Shown here: positions 45,372 to 54,621 of the stretch, one piece after another
How the letters are laid out: every line of letters begins with the position of its first letter
How positions within the stretch are numbered: the first letter of the stretch is position 1
The notes under the pieces: generated by a model
The model's database searches: none
Told to the model about the DNA's origin: nothing
What the model saw: the letters and a program-made list of their open reading frames with translations, nothing else
Program-made: the position numbers and the translations under genes
Source of the DNA: Acidobacteriota bacterium
GTDB lineage: Bacteria > Acidobacteriota > Blastocatellia > UBA7656
Direction: 5' to 3'
DNA: 64,000 nucleotides
Assembly: GCA_016201275.1 (NCBI GenBank)
Contig: JACQDB010000135.1
Coordinates: forward strand, 1-64,000

Positions 45372-45418
45372 CTATCTACAACATATGGGATATTGCGGGA
45401 ATTTTGCGCCACGCTCTG
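45323..45418. mobile_element. MITE-like element, copy C, inserted in the 3' end of a gene
   Basis: GGTCGCAGCAATGGGTGT at the left, CCAGATATTGTG and CTATCTACAACATAT in the core and TTTTGCGCCACGCTCT at the right align throughout with copy A. The inverted ends are less perfect (GTCGCAG / TTGCGCC). It starts within the DUF4252 protein 2 frame and provides its stop codon. Confidence 0.65.
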
Positions 45419-45568
45419 GTTACTCGTAGAAAAGGTACGAACCCAATAGTCAGCAAGGCATATCTGTTGCGGTTTTCATCAATGCGCGCTGCCTTCGGCA
45501 AAGCGCATTGCCGCAAAGTTGTGTAAGATACTCGGCGAAGTCATATTGGAATTTCGCGGAGTGTTGGG

Positions 45569-46903
45569 ATGACCGAAAAAAATCTTACGCCTCATGTGGT
45601 TATTGTCGGCGCGGGCTTTGGCGGATTGGCAACGGCGCGAGCGCTGAAAAATGCTGCCGTTCGCATCACCCTCGTTGACCGCACCAATCATCACCTCTTT
45701 CAACCGCTGCTTTATCAAGTCGCTATGGCGGGGTTGTCGCCTGCCGATATTGCCGCGCCGATTCGCTCGATTCTGCGTAAACAAAAAAACGTCAACGTCA
45801 TTCTCGATGAAGTGACCGAGGTGGATTTGACTGGCCAAGTCGTCACCATGCGCGATGGGCAATTGCCTTATGATTATCTGGTGTTGGCAACCGGCGGACG
45901 CACCAGTTATTTTGGCCACGACGAATGGGAAAAATTCGCGCCGGGCTTGAAGGATTTAGATGATGCTGTAGAGATTCGTCGCCGCGTCTTGCTGGCCTTT
46001 GAAGCGGCTGAAAAAGCGACCGATGAACAACGCCGCCGCGAGTTGTTGACCTTTGTGGTGGTTGGCGGCGGCCCCACGGGCGTAGAACTTGCGGGAGCGA
46101 TTGCCGAACTGGCGCGCTTTGTTTTAGACCGCGATTTCCGCTCGGTGAATCCGAAATCGGCGCAGATTCTGTTGCTCGAAGGCGGGGCGCGCATCCTGCC
46201 AAGCTTTGCCGCAGAGTTGTCGAAGAGCGCCACTGAACAACTCGAAAATTTGGGCGTCACGGTGCGCCTCAACGCACAAGTAACGAGCCTTGATGACCAA
46301 GGCGTTTTTCTTGGCGACGAATTAATCAAATCGGCAACCGTGATTTGGGGCGCGGGAGTGCGCGCCACTTCGTTGACCACCAAACTCGGCGTGCCGCTCG
46401 ACCGCGCCGGGCGGGTGATTCTGGCAGCCGATTTGACGTTGCCAACATTTCACAACGCTTTTGCGATTGGCGATATGACGGCGTTTTTGCATCAGGACGG
46501 CAAGCCATTGCCCGGCGTCAGCCCCGTAGCCATACAGATGGGCGAGCGCGTCGCTACAAATATCAAGCGCGATTTGCAGGGACAAGCTTACGAAAATTTC
46601 TCTTATCATGACAAAGGCAGCATGGCGACCATAGGGCGTTCGGCGGCCATAGCGCAACGCGGCGACCTGCAGGTAAGCGGCTTCGTCGCCTGGCTGGCGT
46701 GGTTACTGGTGCATATCTTTTTCCTGATCGGCTTTCGCAATCGCTTCGCCGTATTGTTCAACTGGGCGTGGTCGTATTTCACCTATCAACGCGGGGCGCG
46801 ATTAATCACCGGCAGGCGTTTGAGTTTATTGCCGCGTCAAGCGCTGCCTGATGAATCGTCGTCCGCAACGCCGTCAAGCGAAGGCGAATATCTGAGGCGT
46901 TGA
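45569..46903 (+). CDS. ndh: Type II NADH dehydrogenase
   Basis: 444 residues. The FAD-binding start is VVIVGAGFGGLATARAL, followed by NHHLFQPLLYQVAMAGLSPADIA. The NADH site is FVVVGGGPTGVELAGAIAEL. Next is FAIGDMTAFLHQDGKPLPGVSPVAIQMG, typical of NDH-2, and a C-terminal amphipathic membrane region WLAWLLVHIFFLIGFRNRFAVLFNW. It oxidises NADH and reduces quinone without proton pumping, attached to the inner membrane. It is a single gene with its own short upstream region. Confidence 0.94.
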   Translation: MTEKNLTPHVVIVGAGFGGLATARALKNAAVRITLVDRTNHHLFQPLLYQVAMAGLSPADIAAPIRSILRKQKNVNVILDEVTEVDLTGQVVTMRDGQLPYDYLVLATGGRTSYFGHDEWEKFAPGLKDLDDAVEIRRRVLLAFEAAEKATDEQRRRELLTFVVVGGGPTGVELAGAIAELARFVLDRDFRSVNPKSAQILLLEGGARILPSFAAELSKSATEQLENLGVTVRLNAQVTSLDDQGVFLGDELIKSATVIWGAGVRATSLTTKLGVPLDRAGRVILAADLTLPTFHNAFAIGDMTAFLHQDGKPLPGVSPVAIQMGERVATNIKRDLQGQAYENFSYHDKGSMATIGRSAAIAQRGDLQVSGFVAWLAWLLVHIFFLIGFRNRFAVLFNWAWSYFTYQRGARLITGRRLSLLPRQALPDESSSATPSSEGEYLRR

Positions 46904-47122
46904 GACCGCCACCGTAGCGAAAAATAAATCCTCGTAAAATCGAACCTCGAATAAATTATCGGCGTTATAAAAGCAATGCCCAACAGGTTGCTTCCCAGCC
47001 AGCTCCTGAAAACGAACAACCGGGAAATCAGGAAAGCGCGATAACTTTTGCACCTTAGTCAAAAGGTTCTGGCCTGCGTTGACGCTCCGGTTTCTCTGTT
47101 GCGGTGACAAGGAGAAGGAAAG

Positions 47123-47902
47123 ATGTCTCAACGTGAAGCGATTCGTGTGTTGTTATTTGCCGATCAAGCGTTATCCCTGCCAAGCCTGCGCGAGTCGTTC
47201 AAGGCGCATAGCGAAATGAAAATCATGGGCGAATGCGCGAGCGGCATCGAAGCCGTTCATGCCGTCAGACAACAAGCCATAGAGTTGATGATTCTCGACA
47301 TCGAGAGCGCCGATTCACAGGGTTTTGCGGCACTGGAAATTCTCTCTGCCGAAGGGTCGCCTTACGCCATATTCGTGACCCACAACGAAGGCTTTGCCGC
47401 CCGCGCTTTTGAATTCAACACCGTGGATTATCTATTGAAACCGTTTGCGCCCGAACGCTTCGACAAAGCTCTGCTGCGCGTCCGCAAACAACTCCTGGAT
47501 GACAGCAGCCATTGCCTGCGCCAGCAATTGCTGGGAATTTTGCAGACACTGAATGGCAAGCCCGAATACGCCGAACGCTTCCTCATCAAAAACAACGGTC
47601 ATATTCTCTTCGTCAAAACCGCAGAGTTGGACTGGATTGAAGCGGAAGGCAACTATGTGCGCCTGCATTGCGGCAAACAAGCGCACCTGCTACGCGACAC
47701 CATCAGCGCTCTGGAAGCACAACTCGACCCGAAAAAATTTCTGCGCGTGCACCGCTCGACCATCGTCAACCTGGATCGCGTCAAAGAGATGCACAGTTGG
47801 TTTCACGGCGATTATCGCATCATCATGCAATGCGGCGCGGAGTTGATGTTGTCGCGCCGTTATCGTGACCGCCTCAGCGGCCTCTTTGGCAGAGAGTTGT
47901 AA
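47123..47902 (+). CDS. LytTR-family response regulator
   Basis: 259 residues. The receiver domain (1-125) has LMILDIE with the phosphoacceptor Asp near 59 and VDYLLKPF with the conserved Lys. The acidic pocket is reduced to FADQA, one Asp where two are usual. The DNA-binding LytTR domain (about 150-255) has FLIKNNGHILFVKTAELDWIEAEGNYVRLH, FLRVHRSTIVNLDRVKEM and LMLSRRYRDRL. Each phrase is shown whole only for orientation. No sensor kinase is adjacent. AGAAGGAAAG lies just before the ATG. Confidence 0.9.
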   Translation: MSQREAIRVLLFADQALSLPSLRESFKAHSEMKIMGECASGIEAVHAVRQQAIELMILDIESADSQGFAALEILSAEGSPYAIFVTHNEGFAARAFEFNTVDYLLKPFAPERFDKALLRVRKQLLDDSSHCLRQQLLGILQTLNGKPEYAERFLIKNNGHILFVKTAELDWIEAEGNYVRLHCGKQAHLLRDTISALEAQLDPKKFLRVHRSTIVNLDRVKEMHSWFHGDYRIIMQCGAELMLSRRYRDRLSGLFGREL

Positions 47903-48093
47903 ATCATTCGCATCAAGTTGTAAATCTTTATCAACCTACGGCGCGTCATCACGCTCACCTCTCACTCCATCACTTGTGGACGGGCCTTCATCACATAGTG
48001 ATGCCGCCGCTTCCGCCATAAACCTACACTACATCGCATGGCAAAGGTCGCGTTCGCAACTGGGCGCGACCAGCTTCAGTGCATCGTGACAAA

Positions 48094-48141
48094 GGCTGCG
48101 CCGAGGTTGGAGAGCGTCAGAGGAAAGACTTCGGCGCAGCC
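48094..48141 (+). promoter_or_regulatory. Leader hairpin upstream of the secreted JAMM-like gene
   Basis: GGCTGCGCCGAGG (48094-48106) pairs with CTTCGGCGCAGCC (48129-48141) at 12 of 13 positions around a 22-nt loop, 25 bp before the start codon. No T tract follows. It may affect mRNA stability or be a remnant of a repeat. Confidence 0.4.
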
Positions 48142-48165
48142 CGAATTCAAACTAAGGAGTGTGCT

Positions 48166-48741
48166 ATGCGACGATTCCCTTGCCTCTTCACTTTGGCTCT
48201 CGCGTTTCTAATTTTTCCTGTTGCCGCGACGCCTGTTGTACCGGCAACGCCTAGGCCTCGACCCGCGAAAGACCTCGTGCCTTTCGATCTTTCGCGAATT
48301 GATCAGCAGACGATAAACGCATTTGTGAAAGCTTGGCGCATATCGAAATGCGGCCTCAGCGACAACGAAGGAGTGGTGTTGGTTTATGCCACGCCCACTG
48401 GTCGCTATCAAATCAAAACCCCGAATTCCAGCAATCAGTTTCGGAGTTTCACCTTTCCCTGGCAAGACGACATCATTGCCATCTTTCACACTCACCCGCG
48501 CAGCGTTGACCCCAGACCCTCGCTCTATGATATGCAGGTAGCCGATAAATATCAGGTGTTGGTCTTCACACTGACCTTGCAGGGAATGTACGTTTATGAC
48601 CCGCAGCTTAAAAGGACGCATCTGGTAATCGCTGGGCTGGATTGGCTGGAGGCCGCGAAGTGGACGGATGAGTTGGCGACCAAGATGGCGGCGGTGTCGT
48701 CGTCGTTTTCATCAAGACTGATAACCAACGGTTCACGGTAA
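48166..48741 (+). CDS. Secreted JAMM/DUF4329-like metalloprotease-fold protein
   Basis: 191 residues from ATG 48166, with AAGGAG 6 nt upstream. A signal peptide (CLFTLALAFLIFPVAA) is followed by a Pro-rich linker and a domain with IAIFHTHPRSVDPRPSLYDMQVA. His108, His110, Ser119 and Asp122 match the JAMM metal site except for an 8-residue instead of 7-residue spacer; Glu68 could be the catalytic acid. Related DUF4329 domains occur in secreted toxins and lysins. The predicted role is a zinc-dependent isopeptidase or peptidase outside the cytoplasm, unproven. Confidence 0.7.
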   Translation: MRRFPCLFTLALAFLIFPVAATPVVPATPRPRPAKDLVPFDLSRIDQQTINAFVKAWRISKCGLSDNEGVVLVYATPTGRYQIKTPNSSNQFRSFTFPWQDDIIAIFHTHPRSVDPRPSLYDMQVADKYQVLVFTLTLQGMYVYDPQLKRTHLVIAGLDWLEAAKWTDELATKMAAVSSSFSSRLITNGSR

Positions 48742-48748
48742 GCTGAAT

Positions 48749-50917
48749 TTATCGAAGGTTGAATTCCAATTCCATGACTACCCAATAAGGAACAGGCCGG
48801 CCATCTTTCATGGCCGGCTTAAAAACCATATCTCTAATAGATTTTTCTGCCTCTTGATTTAAGCCGTCAGGCAATCCCCATACAATTTTCACCTCTTTAA
48901 TTTTGCCATCTGTGCCAACCAATGCTCGCAAACGAATCCTGCCTTCGATTTTATTCCGGCGCGCTTCTTCGGGATAATTCGGACGCGGACGGGTCAAAGG
49001 TATAGGTTTGGAATCAACGCTCTTTGCCGATCCATCTGCATTGAAACCTGCTCCTGTACTATTGTCGTCCGCCTTCTCTTGTGCCTCTGATGCTTCACTT
49101 TCCTGCTGCTTAAAATCGTTGGGGATACCGCGAATTTCTGTTACGGCTGGCACAGAGGGTAGCGTGGCCTTGTTGGCCTTGGCGGTTTGTGATGCAGTAG
49201 AGATAGTGGCTTGAACAGTCGCGTCGTAAACCACTTCGCCGCCGATGACGGTCATGATGCAGCGCGTCTTTAAGATTTCCGGTTCGGCGATTTTCATGAT
49301 GTCTGCCGATAGCACCGTCAGGTCGGCGAATTTGCCAACTTCTATGGAGCCTCTGCTCTTCTCTTCAAACGCCGCGTTCGCCGCCCACAAGGTAAACATC
49401 TTCAAGGCGTCCTGGCGCGAAACTTTTTGCTCAGGGTGCCAGCCTTCGCCGGTGAAGCCTTTCATATCCTTGCGCGATACCGCCGCGTAAAATTCAATCA
49501 TCGGTTCGCCCCTTTCCACAGGCGCGTCCGAACCTCCGGCAACCTTGCAACCCAACTTGATGAAACTCTCCCACGCATACGCCCCGGCGAGGCGCTTCAT
49601 GCCCAGACGCGACGGCGCAAAATGCAGATCGCCAATAGCGTGCGACGGCTGCATAGAAGGAATGACGCCGAGTTTGGCAAAACGCGGAATGTCGTCCGGG
49701 TGGACAATCTGCGCGTGTTCAATTCGCCAGCGCGGCTCTTGCACTTTGCGTTCGGCAACCGGCACCGCTTTGAAAGCTTTTTCGTACAAATCCAGAATCA
49801 CGCGATTCGCCCTATCGCCTATCGCATGAGTTTCGACTTGAATGCCGCTCTTCAAGGCTTCGACCAGCATCGGGTACAACTCTTCTTCTTTGACCGTGGT
49901 AAAACCTGCGGTGTTGTAATCGGAATAATTTTCCAACAGCCAAGCGCCTTTGGAACCGAGCGCTCCGTCCATCACCACTTTGATGGTTCTGAGGGTGAAG
50001 CGCTGATCGAATTGCCCTGGGCTTGCGCCTTCTTTCATCAACCGCGAGGCGTTGACGCCGGGGCCATAAATCGCTTTGTAGATTCGCAATTTGATTTTGC
50101 CTTCGCCATAAAGTTTTTTATACAACTCGACATCCGCATAACTACCTCCGGCGTCGTGAATCTGCGTCCAGCCGAGTTCGAGGCTGCGTTTGACGCCCAG
50201 CAATATCGCCTGTTCGGTGTCGGCGCGACCGCCTGCGGGAATCTTGCTGCCAAGGAGCGCTTGCGCCTTGTCCAAAAACATTCCGTTCGGTTCACCTGTC
50301 TGTTGGTCTTTCATGATTTCGCCGCCAAACGGATTGGGTGTGTTTTTATCTACGCCAGCGAGTTTGATGGCGGCGCTATTGGCCACCCCCGCGTGACCAT
50401 CGGCGCGGGTCAGATAGACGGGATTATGGGGCGCAATTTTATCCAAGTCCCAACGGGTCGGAAAAGCTTGCGGCTTCCAGAAAGTTTCAATCCAACCGCG
50501 CCCCGTCACCCATTCGCCGACTTTGGTTTTATCAACACGCTCTTTGATACGCGCCAGAAATTCATCGAGCGTGTTGGTGCCTTCAAGGTTCAAGGTCATC
50601 TCGCGCTGGCCTACGCCGATCAAGTGATAATGCGAATCGGTCAAACCTGGCACCACGGTGTTGCCCTTGAGGTCAACGATTTTGGTGGCTTTGCCTTCGT
50701 AAGCTTTGGCGTCTTTGTTCGAGCCGACGAAGATGATTTTTCCGGCCTTCACGGCGAGGGCTTCGGCACGCGCTTGCTTGTCGTTGACGGTGTAGATGTT
50801 GCCGTTTTTGAAAACCACATCGGCGGCTTCTGCGAACGCTTCAACCGTTTCAGCGCGAGTAAACGCCAGCGGCAGACACCACAGCAAAGCAATCAAGGTC
50901 AGGGAGATGATTCGCAT
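48749..50917 (-). CDS. Secreted amidohydrolase (YtcJ-like) fused to a TonB C-terminal domain
   Basis: 722 residues. A signal peptide (ISLTLIALLWCLPLAFTRA) is followed by an amidohydrolase (about 30-575): GLTDSHYHLIGVG with the metal-binding His pair, TRADGHAGVANSAA, HAIGDRANRVILDLY, RIEHAQIVHPDDI and GGSDAPVERGEP. After a linker (600-625) the last ~95 residues are a TonB_C domain: RPRPNYPEEARRNKIEG, IKEVKIVWGLPDGLNQEA, then MVFKPAMKDGRPVPYWV and ELEFNLR. The linker motif GFNADGSAKSVDSKP also occurs before the TonB_C domain of the gene at 54904. The stop converges on the JAMM gene. The fusion is unusual for this family. Confidence 0.88.
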   Translation of the reverse strand: MRIISLTLIALLWCLPLAFTRAETVEAFAEAADVVFKNGNIYTVNDKQARAEALAVKAGKIIFVGSNKDAKAYEGKATKIVDLKGNTVVPGLTDSHYHLIGVGQREMTLNLEGTNTLDEFLARIKERVDKTKVGEWVTGRGWIETFWKPQAFPTRWDLDKIAPHNPVYLTRADGHAGVANSAAIKLAGVDKNTPNPFGGEIMKDQQTGEPNGMFLDKAQALLGSKIPAGGRADTEQAILLGVKRSLELGWTQIHDAGGSYADVELYKKLYGEGKIKLRIYKAIYGPGVNASRLMKEGASPGQFDQRFTLRTIKVVMDGALGSKGAWLLENYSDYNTAGFTTVKEEELYPMLVEALKSGIQVETHAIGDRANRVILDLYEKAFKAVPVAERKVQEPRWRIEHAQIVHPDDIPRFAKLGVIPSMQPSHAIGDLHFAPSRLGMKRLAGAYAWESFIKLGCKVAGGSDAPVERGEPMIEFYAAVSRKDMKGFTGEGWHPEQKVSRQDALKMFTLWAANAAFEEKSRGSIEVGKFADLTVLSADIMKIAEPEILKTRCIMTVIGGEVVYDATVQATISTASQTAKANKATLPSVPAVTEIRGIPNDFKQQESEASEAQEKADDNSTGAGFNADGSAKSVDSKPIPLTRPRPNYPEEARRNKIEGRIRLRALVGTDGKIKEVKIVWGLPDGLNQEAEKSIRDMVFKPAMKDGRPVPYWVVMELEFNLR

Positions 50918-51000
50918 AATTTTTCCTCTTATCAGAATGCAGGCTCTCCGCTATGGATGTTAAGAAAAAGATTTCGGCAGACCAAATTATTGAAACCACC

Positions 51001-51033
51001 TGTACGGGCGACCACCGCAGGGTCGCCCGTACA
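51001..51033. repeat. TGTACGGGCGACC palindromic element, copy 2
   Basis: Perfect 13-bp arms TGTACGGGCGACC / GGTCGCCCGTACA around a 7-nt centre. The upstream flank (TTTCGGCAGACC, GAAAC) matches copy 1 at 33180-33338. It is shorter inside than copy 1, so the arms differ in length between copies. Confidence 0.65.
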
Positions 51034-51109
51034 AGGCTATTAAAGCTTTCACCAGAAAACATTTTCTTCAGAGTTTTTAGGCGAACGGAGAGTCAGATTT
51101 TCAAGCAAT

Positions 51110-51133
51110 AAAAAAGGCGGCCTTGCGACCACC
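51110..51133 (-). terminator. Intrinsic terminator of the acyl-CoA dehydrogenase gene
   Basis: On the minus strand GGTGGTC-GCAA-GGCCGCC forms a 7-bp stem with two G-U pairs and a GNRA tetraloop, followed by six T. It starts 20 bp after the stop codon of the acyl-CoA dehydrogenase gene. Confidence 0.75.
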
Positions 51134-51153
51134 TCTGAATCATTGGCAATGTC

Positions 51154-52923
51154 TTACAAATTATATTTGCCCGCGTTAATGATCGCGTCGGCGATGCGAC
51201 GGCGCGCCGCTATCGCTTTGATCGGGTCTTTATGCACAGCGTTCGCGATGACCGCCGCGCCTTGTGCATCGTCGGTTTCCGTAGCGATGGTCTGCGCCCT
51301 TTGTTCAATGCGCGCCGCCGCATCGCGCACAAAAACTTTGGTGATGTCTATCTGCACAGGAACCTCTTCTTCGCCGCGTTCATCAACCAGCCGGCGCGTG
51401 CGGAGCAAGGCACTCTCCATCGCATAGACCTCCATCACCATGTCGGAAAGCAAACCAAAGCACTCCTGCTCGTCACGCGCTTTGTCGCCATAGGTTTTCT
51501 CGACGCTGCGTATTGCCGTCAGCGTCATGGCTTTTGCGCCTTCGAGCAATTTCAATTCATCAACGAACAGGACGTTCGCCAGATTCAAGGTCATGGTGTC
51601 GGAATCAACCGCGCCGCTGGCGACGATGCGTTCCGCTGCGGCAAACAACGCGAGTTCGCCGGTCTTTGCACGCTTCAACAATTGCGAGGCGATGACGATG
51701 CGATTGATTTCACTGGTGCCTTCATAAATTCTGGCGATGCGCGCATCCCGATAAGCGCGCTCTGCCGGGTAATCTTTCGAGTAGCCGTAACCGCCGAATA
51801 TCTGCACCTCTTCGTCCACCACATAGCCTAGGGCTTCGCTCTCCCAGACCTTGATGATCGAGCATTCGATGGCGAATTGTTCCAACACGCGCAAGACCTG
51901 TTGCGGTTCGTCTTTATCCACTTCGTGCAGCGCTTCGTCTATTGCGCCGAGGGTGCGATAGAGCATGGATTCGCCGACATAAGCGCGCATGGTCATCTCG
52001 GCAAGCTTCTGTTTGATGAGGCCGAAATTGGCGATGGCTTGACCGAATTGATGGCGCTCTTTGGCGTATTGCACCGATTGCATGAGCGACAATTTCATCG
52101 TGCCAACCGAGCGCGCTCCCAATTTCAAACGCCCGATGTTTAAAACATTGAAAGCGATTTTATGGCCGCGCCCGATTTCGCCCAGCACGTTTTCAACCGG
52201 CACACGGCAATCTTCCAACATCAAGGCCGTCGTTGAGGAACCATCTAGGCCGAGTTTTTTTTCTTCGTGACCGCTGACCAGCCCTTCGCCGCGTTCGACT
52301 AAAAAAGCGGTGAATTTGTCGCCATCAATTTTGGCAAAGACGGTGAAAATATCGGCAAAGCCGCCGTTGGTAATCCACATCTTCTGGCCGTTGAGGATGT
52401 AATGTTTGCCGTCTTCCGACAGCACCGCTTTGGTGCGTGCGGCTAAAGCATCGCTGCCCGATTGCGGCTCGGTCAAAGCATACGCGCCGATCCATTCGCC
52501 GGTCGCAAGCCTGGGCAAATATTTCTGCTTCTGTGCTTCAGTGCCGAAAAAGACTATGGGCAAAGTGCCGATGTTGACGTGCGAACTTTGCGAACCGGCA
52601 AACGATGATTGCAAGGCAAACTGTTCGCCGACCACGGCAGAACTGACTTTGCTGAGACCCAGCCCACCATAGGCTTCGGGAATGTCTATGCTGAGAAGGC
52701 CGAGGTCGCCCGCCATACGCATCAATAGCCGATGCACTTCGTAGTCTTTGGCATAGATGCCGTCTTCACGCGGCAACACTTCTTTGCGAAGAAACTCTTC
52801 AGCGGTGGCCGCAAACATTCGCTGCTCTTCGTTGATGTCTTCGGGGGTGAAGACTTCGGCAGGCGAGCGGTCTTCAAGAAGAAAGCTGCCACCTTTAACC
52901 GTAGGCTTTGCTGCGCTGGTCAT
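51154..52923 (-). CDS. Acyl-CoA dehydrogenase, long form
   Basis: 589 residues. The acyl-CoA dehydrogenase core has YALTEPQSGSDALAARTKA, MWITNGGFADIFTVFA and the region IFGGYGYSKDYPAERAYRDARI followed by YEGTSEINRIVIA, which carries the catalytic Glu. About 180 extra C-terminal residues form a helical domain, as in VLCAD/ACAD9-type and bacterial FadE-like long enzymes. It oxidises acyl-CoA to trans-2-enoyl-CoA and passes electrons to ETF. It is monocistronic, with an intrinsic terminator. GGAG lies 9 nt before the ATG. Confidence 0.93.
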   Translation of the reverse strand: MTSAAKPTVKGGSFLLEDRSPAEVFTPEDINEEQRMFAATAEEFLRKEVLPREDGIYAKDYEVHRLLMRMAGDLGLLSIDIPEAYGGLGLSKVSSAVVGEQFALQSSFAGSQSSHVNIGTLPIVFFGTEAQKQKYLPRLATGEWIGAYALTEPQSGSDALAARTKAVLSEDGKHYILNGQKMWITNGGFADIFTVFAKIDGDKFTAFLVERGEGLVSGHEEKKLGLDGSSTTALMLEDCRVPVENVLGEIGRGHKIAFNVLNIGRLKLGARSVGTMKLSLMQSVQYAKERHQFGQAIANFGLIKQKLAEMTMRAYVGESMLYRTLGAIDEALHEVDKDEPQQVLRVLEQFAIECSIIKVWESEALGYVVDEEVQIFGGYGYSKDYPAERAYRDARIARIYEGTSEINRIVIASQLLKRAKTGELALFAAAERIVASGAVDSDTMTLNLANVLFVDELKLLEGAKAMTLTAIRSVEKTYGDKARDEQECFGLLSDMVMEVYAMESALLRTRRLVDERGEEEVPVQIDITKVFVRDAAARIEQRAQTIATETDDAQGAAVIANAVHKDPIKAIAARRRIADAIINAGKYNL

Positions 52924-53208
52924 GATGTCGGTCTCCGTTTTCGCTTGATTCCAAACAGGGCATTAGGGTAGCGCAACTGTAGCGGTGAAGTCCACCTTTC
53001 GTATTCACATGAGCAGACAAAAAAAAGCAAGGTTTGACGGGCAATTGATAAAAATATTCAGCGACCAACCAGTTCAACCTTGCCGGCAAACTACGACACG
53101 CGCCGCGTTCCTACTACAGACTGAAAATCGTCGCAGGGCTTCGCCTGGGTCAGCAGCGCAATGCTAGAATCATGCGAGCGACGAAAACCACAGGTGAAGG
53201 ACGGATGG

Positions 53209-54384
53209 ATGCGAAAGAAACTTTTTTCAACGGCAGTGCTGCTCGGCTCTTTGATGTTTTATAGCGCCTGTTCGCAAGCGAAGATGCCCGGCAGTTGGGT
53301 GATTCTGGATACCGGAACGCCGGATGCTTTTTATACGGTGAATTTTGTCAACGACAAAGTGGGCTTTCTCAATGCTTCGACAGATCGTAACTATGTGCCG
53401 CTCGGCGTTGATGACAAAGCCAATCAAAACGCCAATCAAAACGCCAATACCAATACAAGCAGGGAATCCAAAACCCTCAACCCGGCAACCCACAATGGCA
53501 AGAAAAAAGTTGACCCGTTGAAAGCCAACGACGGCTTCGAGGTCTTGCAGACCACCGACGGCGGCGAAACCTGGAAGCAATTGCCGGAGCAGTTCAAATA
53601 TAAAATTCGTTCGGTGTGGTTTGTTGACCCGCTAAACGGTTGGGCGTTGACCATTGACCGCGACATCCTCAGAACCACGGACGGCGCGAAGAGTTGGACG
53701 ACACAACGCAAAGCCGGAAAGATCAAACTCAAAATCACCGCCAATCGCCGCACCCCGGAGATGGAACAACCGGAACAACTGGAGCGCGTCTTTTTCATTG
53801 ATACCAATCACGGCTGGGCGTGGGGCGGTGGCGTCAAGAATGACTATGCGGAACAGCCGGGCATCTTTTTGACGACCGTGGATGGCGGACAAAACTGGAA
53901 CGCCATCAACTATCCGTTCGAGCAGAATATCTTCAGCGCCTTTTTTCTGGACCCGCAACGCGGCTGGGTGAACCTTGCCGAAGGCGGTTTATATAAGACC
54001 ACGGATGGCGGCGTGACTTGGACGAAGTATCAAAGCAAAACCCCGGAATTGACCTTCGATTCGATCTTTTTCGTGGATGATAACAATGGTTGGGTGGCCG
54101 GTCACAGCGGACGATTGGCGAAGACTACGGATGGCGGCAAGACGTGGACGAAGATGGTTGACATCAAAGCTGAGTACAAAATGCGCGATCTGTTTTTCAG
54201 TGATAAAAACCACGGCTATGCGGTGGGCGATAAGGGCGCGATTTTGTACACCGCAGACGGCGGCGAGTCGTGGGCGGTCGAGACGCCTATGGCCGAGGTC
54301 GCATTGCGCCAGGTCTTTTTCATCAATCCCAACACAGGCTGGGCGGTCGGACTGGACGGCGCGATCCTGCGCCACGAACCGTAA
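53209..54384 (+). CDS. YCF48/BNR-repeat secreted protein
   Basis: 391 residues from ATG 53209, with GAAGGA 7 nt upstream. The signal peptide ends in LMFYSACSQ, a weak lipobox, so it may be a lipoprotein. The body is a beta-propeller with at least six DGG-x-W repeats (TTDGGETWKQL, TTDGAKSWTTQ, TVDGGQNWNAI, TTDGGVTWTKY, TTDGGKTWTKM, TADGGESWAVE). Gly-Trp phrases (LNGWALT, NNGWVAG, NTGWAVG) alternate with them. An insert of about 30 residues contains NANQNAN repeats. It resembles YCF48-type assembly factors; its partner is unknown. Confidence 0.82.
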   Translation: MRKKLFSTAVLLGSLMFYSACSQAKMPGSWVILDTGTPDAFYTVNFVNDKVGFLNASTDRNYVPLGVDDKANQNANQNANTNTSRESKTLNPATHNGKKKVDPLKANDGFEVLQTTDGGETWKQLPEQFKYKIRSVWFVDPLNGWALTIDRDILRTTDGAKSWTTQRKAGKIKLKITANRRTPEMEQPEQLERVFFIDTNHGWAWGGGVKNDYAEQPGIFLTTVDGGQNWNAINYPFEQNIFSAFFLDPQRGWVNLAEGGLYKTTDGGVTWTKYQSKTPELTFDSIFFVDDNNGWVAGHSGRLAKTTDGGKTWTKMVDIKAEYKMRDLFFSDKNHGYAVGDKGAILYTADGGESWAVETPMAEVALRQVFFINPNTGWAVGLDGAILRHEP

Positions 54385-54391
54385 CGCACAA

Positions 54392-54454
54392 GTCAGGAGT
54401 CGAGAGTCCGGCGTCCGGTGTCAGGGGTCGAGAGTTTGGCGGTGCGAGTCCGCG
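54392..54454. repeat. Tandem heptad array downstream of the YCF48-like gene
   Basis: GTC (or GTT/GGT) occurs at 54392, 54399, 54406, 54413, 54420, 54427, 54434, 54441 and 54448, exactly every 7 nt: GTCAGGA GTCGAGA GTCCGGC GTCCGGT GTCAGGG and so on. No complementary arm is obvious nearby, so this is the array without the hairpin. It starts 7 bp after the stop codon. The rest of the gap to 54621 shows nothing clear. Confidence 0.7.
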
Positions 54455-54621
54455 AACCGGTGACGACGATGAACAACGAATAGCCGTTTGCCCTCTCTGG
54501 CTTCACGAACCGTGATTGGTGCAATTGGCTTTGGCTGTCGGACGCCGTACACCGTACCGGTGACTTCAGATTGAAGGTGCGAGACAACTTAGTGGCAGGC
54601 GTTTGGCACTAAAGAAGTTGG

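Noticed and set aside
49427-51043. A 538-codon open frame on the plus strand
   Set aside because: It is exactly antisense to the amidohydrolase-TonB gene, has no family motif and arises from the codon bias of that gene.
54392-54454. Coding extension of the YCF48-like protein into the heptad array
   Set aside because: The stop codon at 54382-54384 is clear, and the array is purely 7-nt periodic rather than 3-nt periodic.
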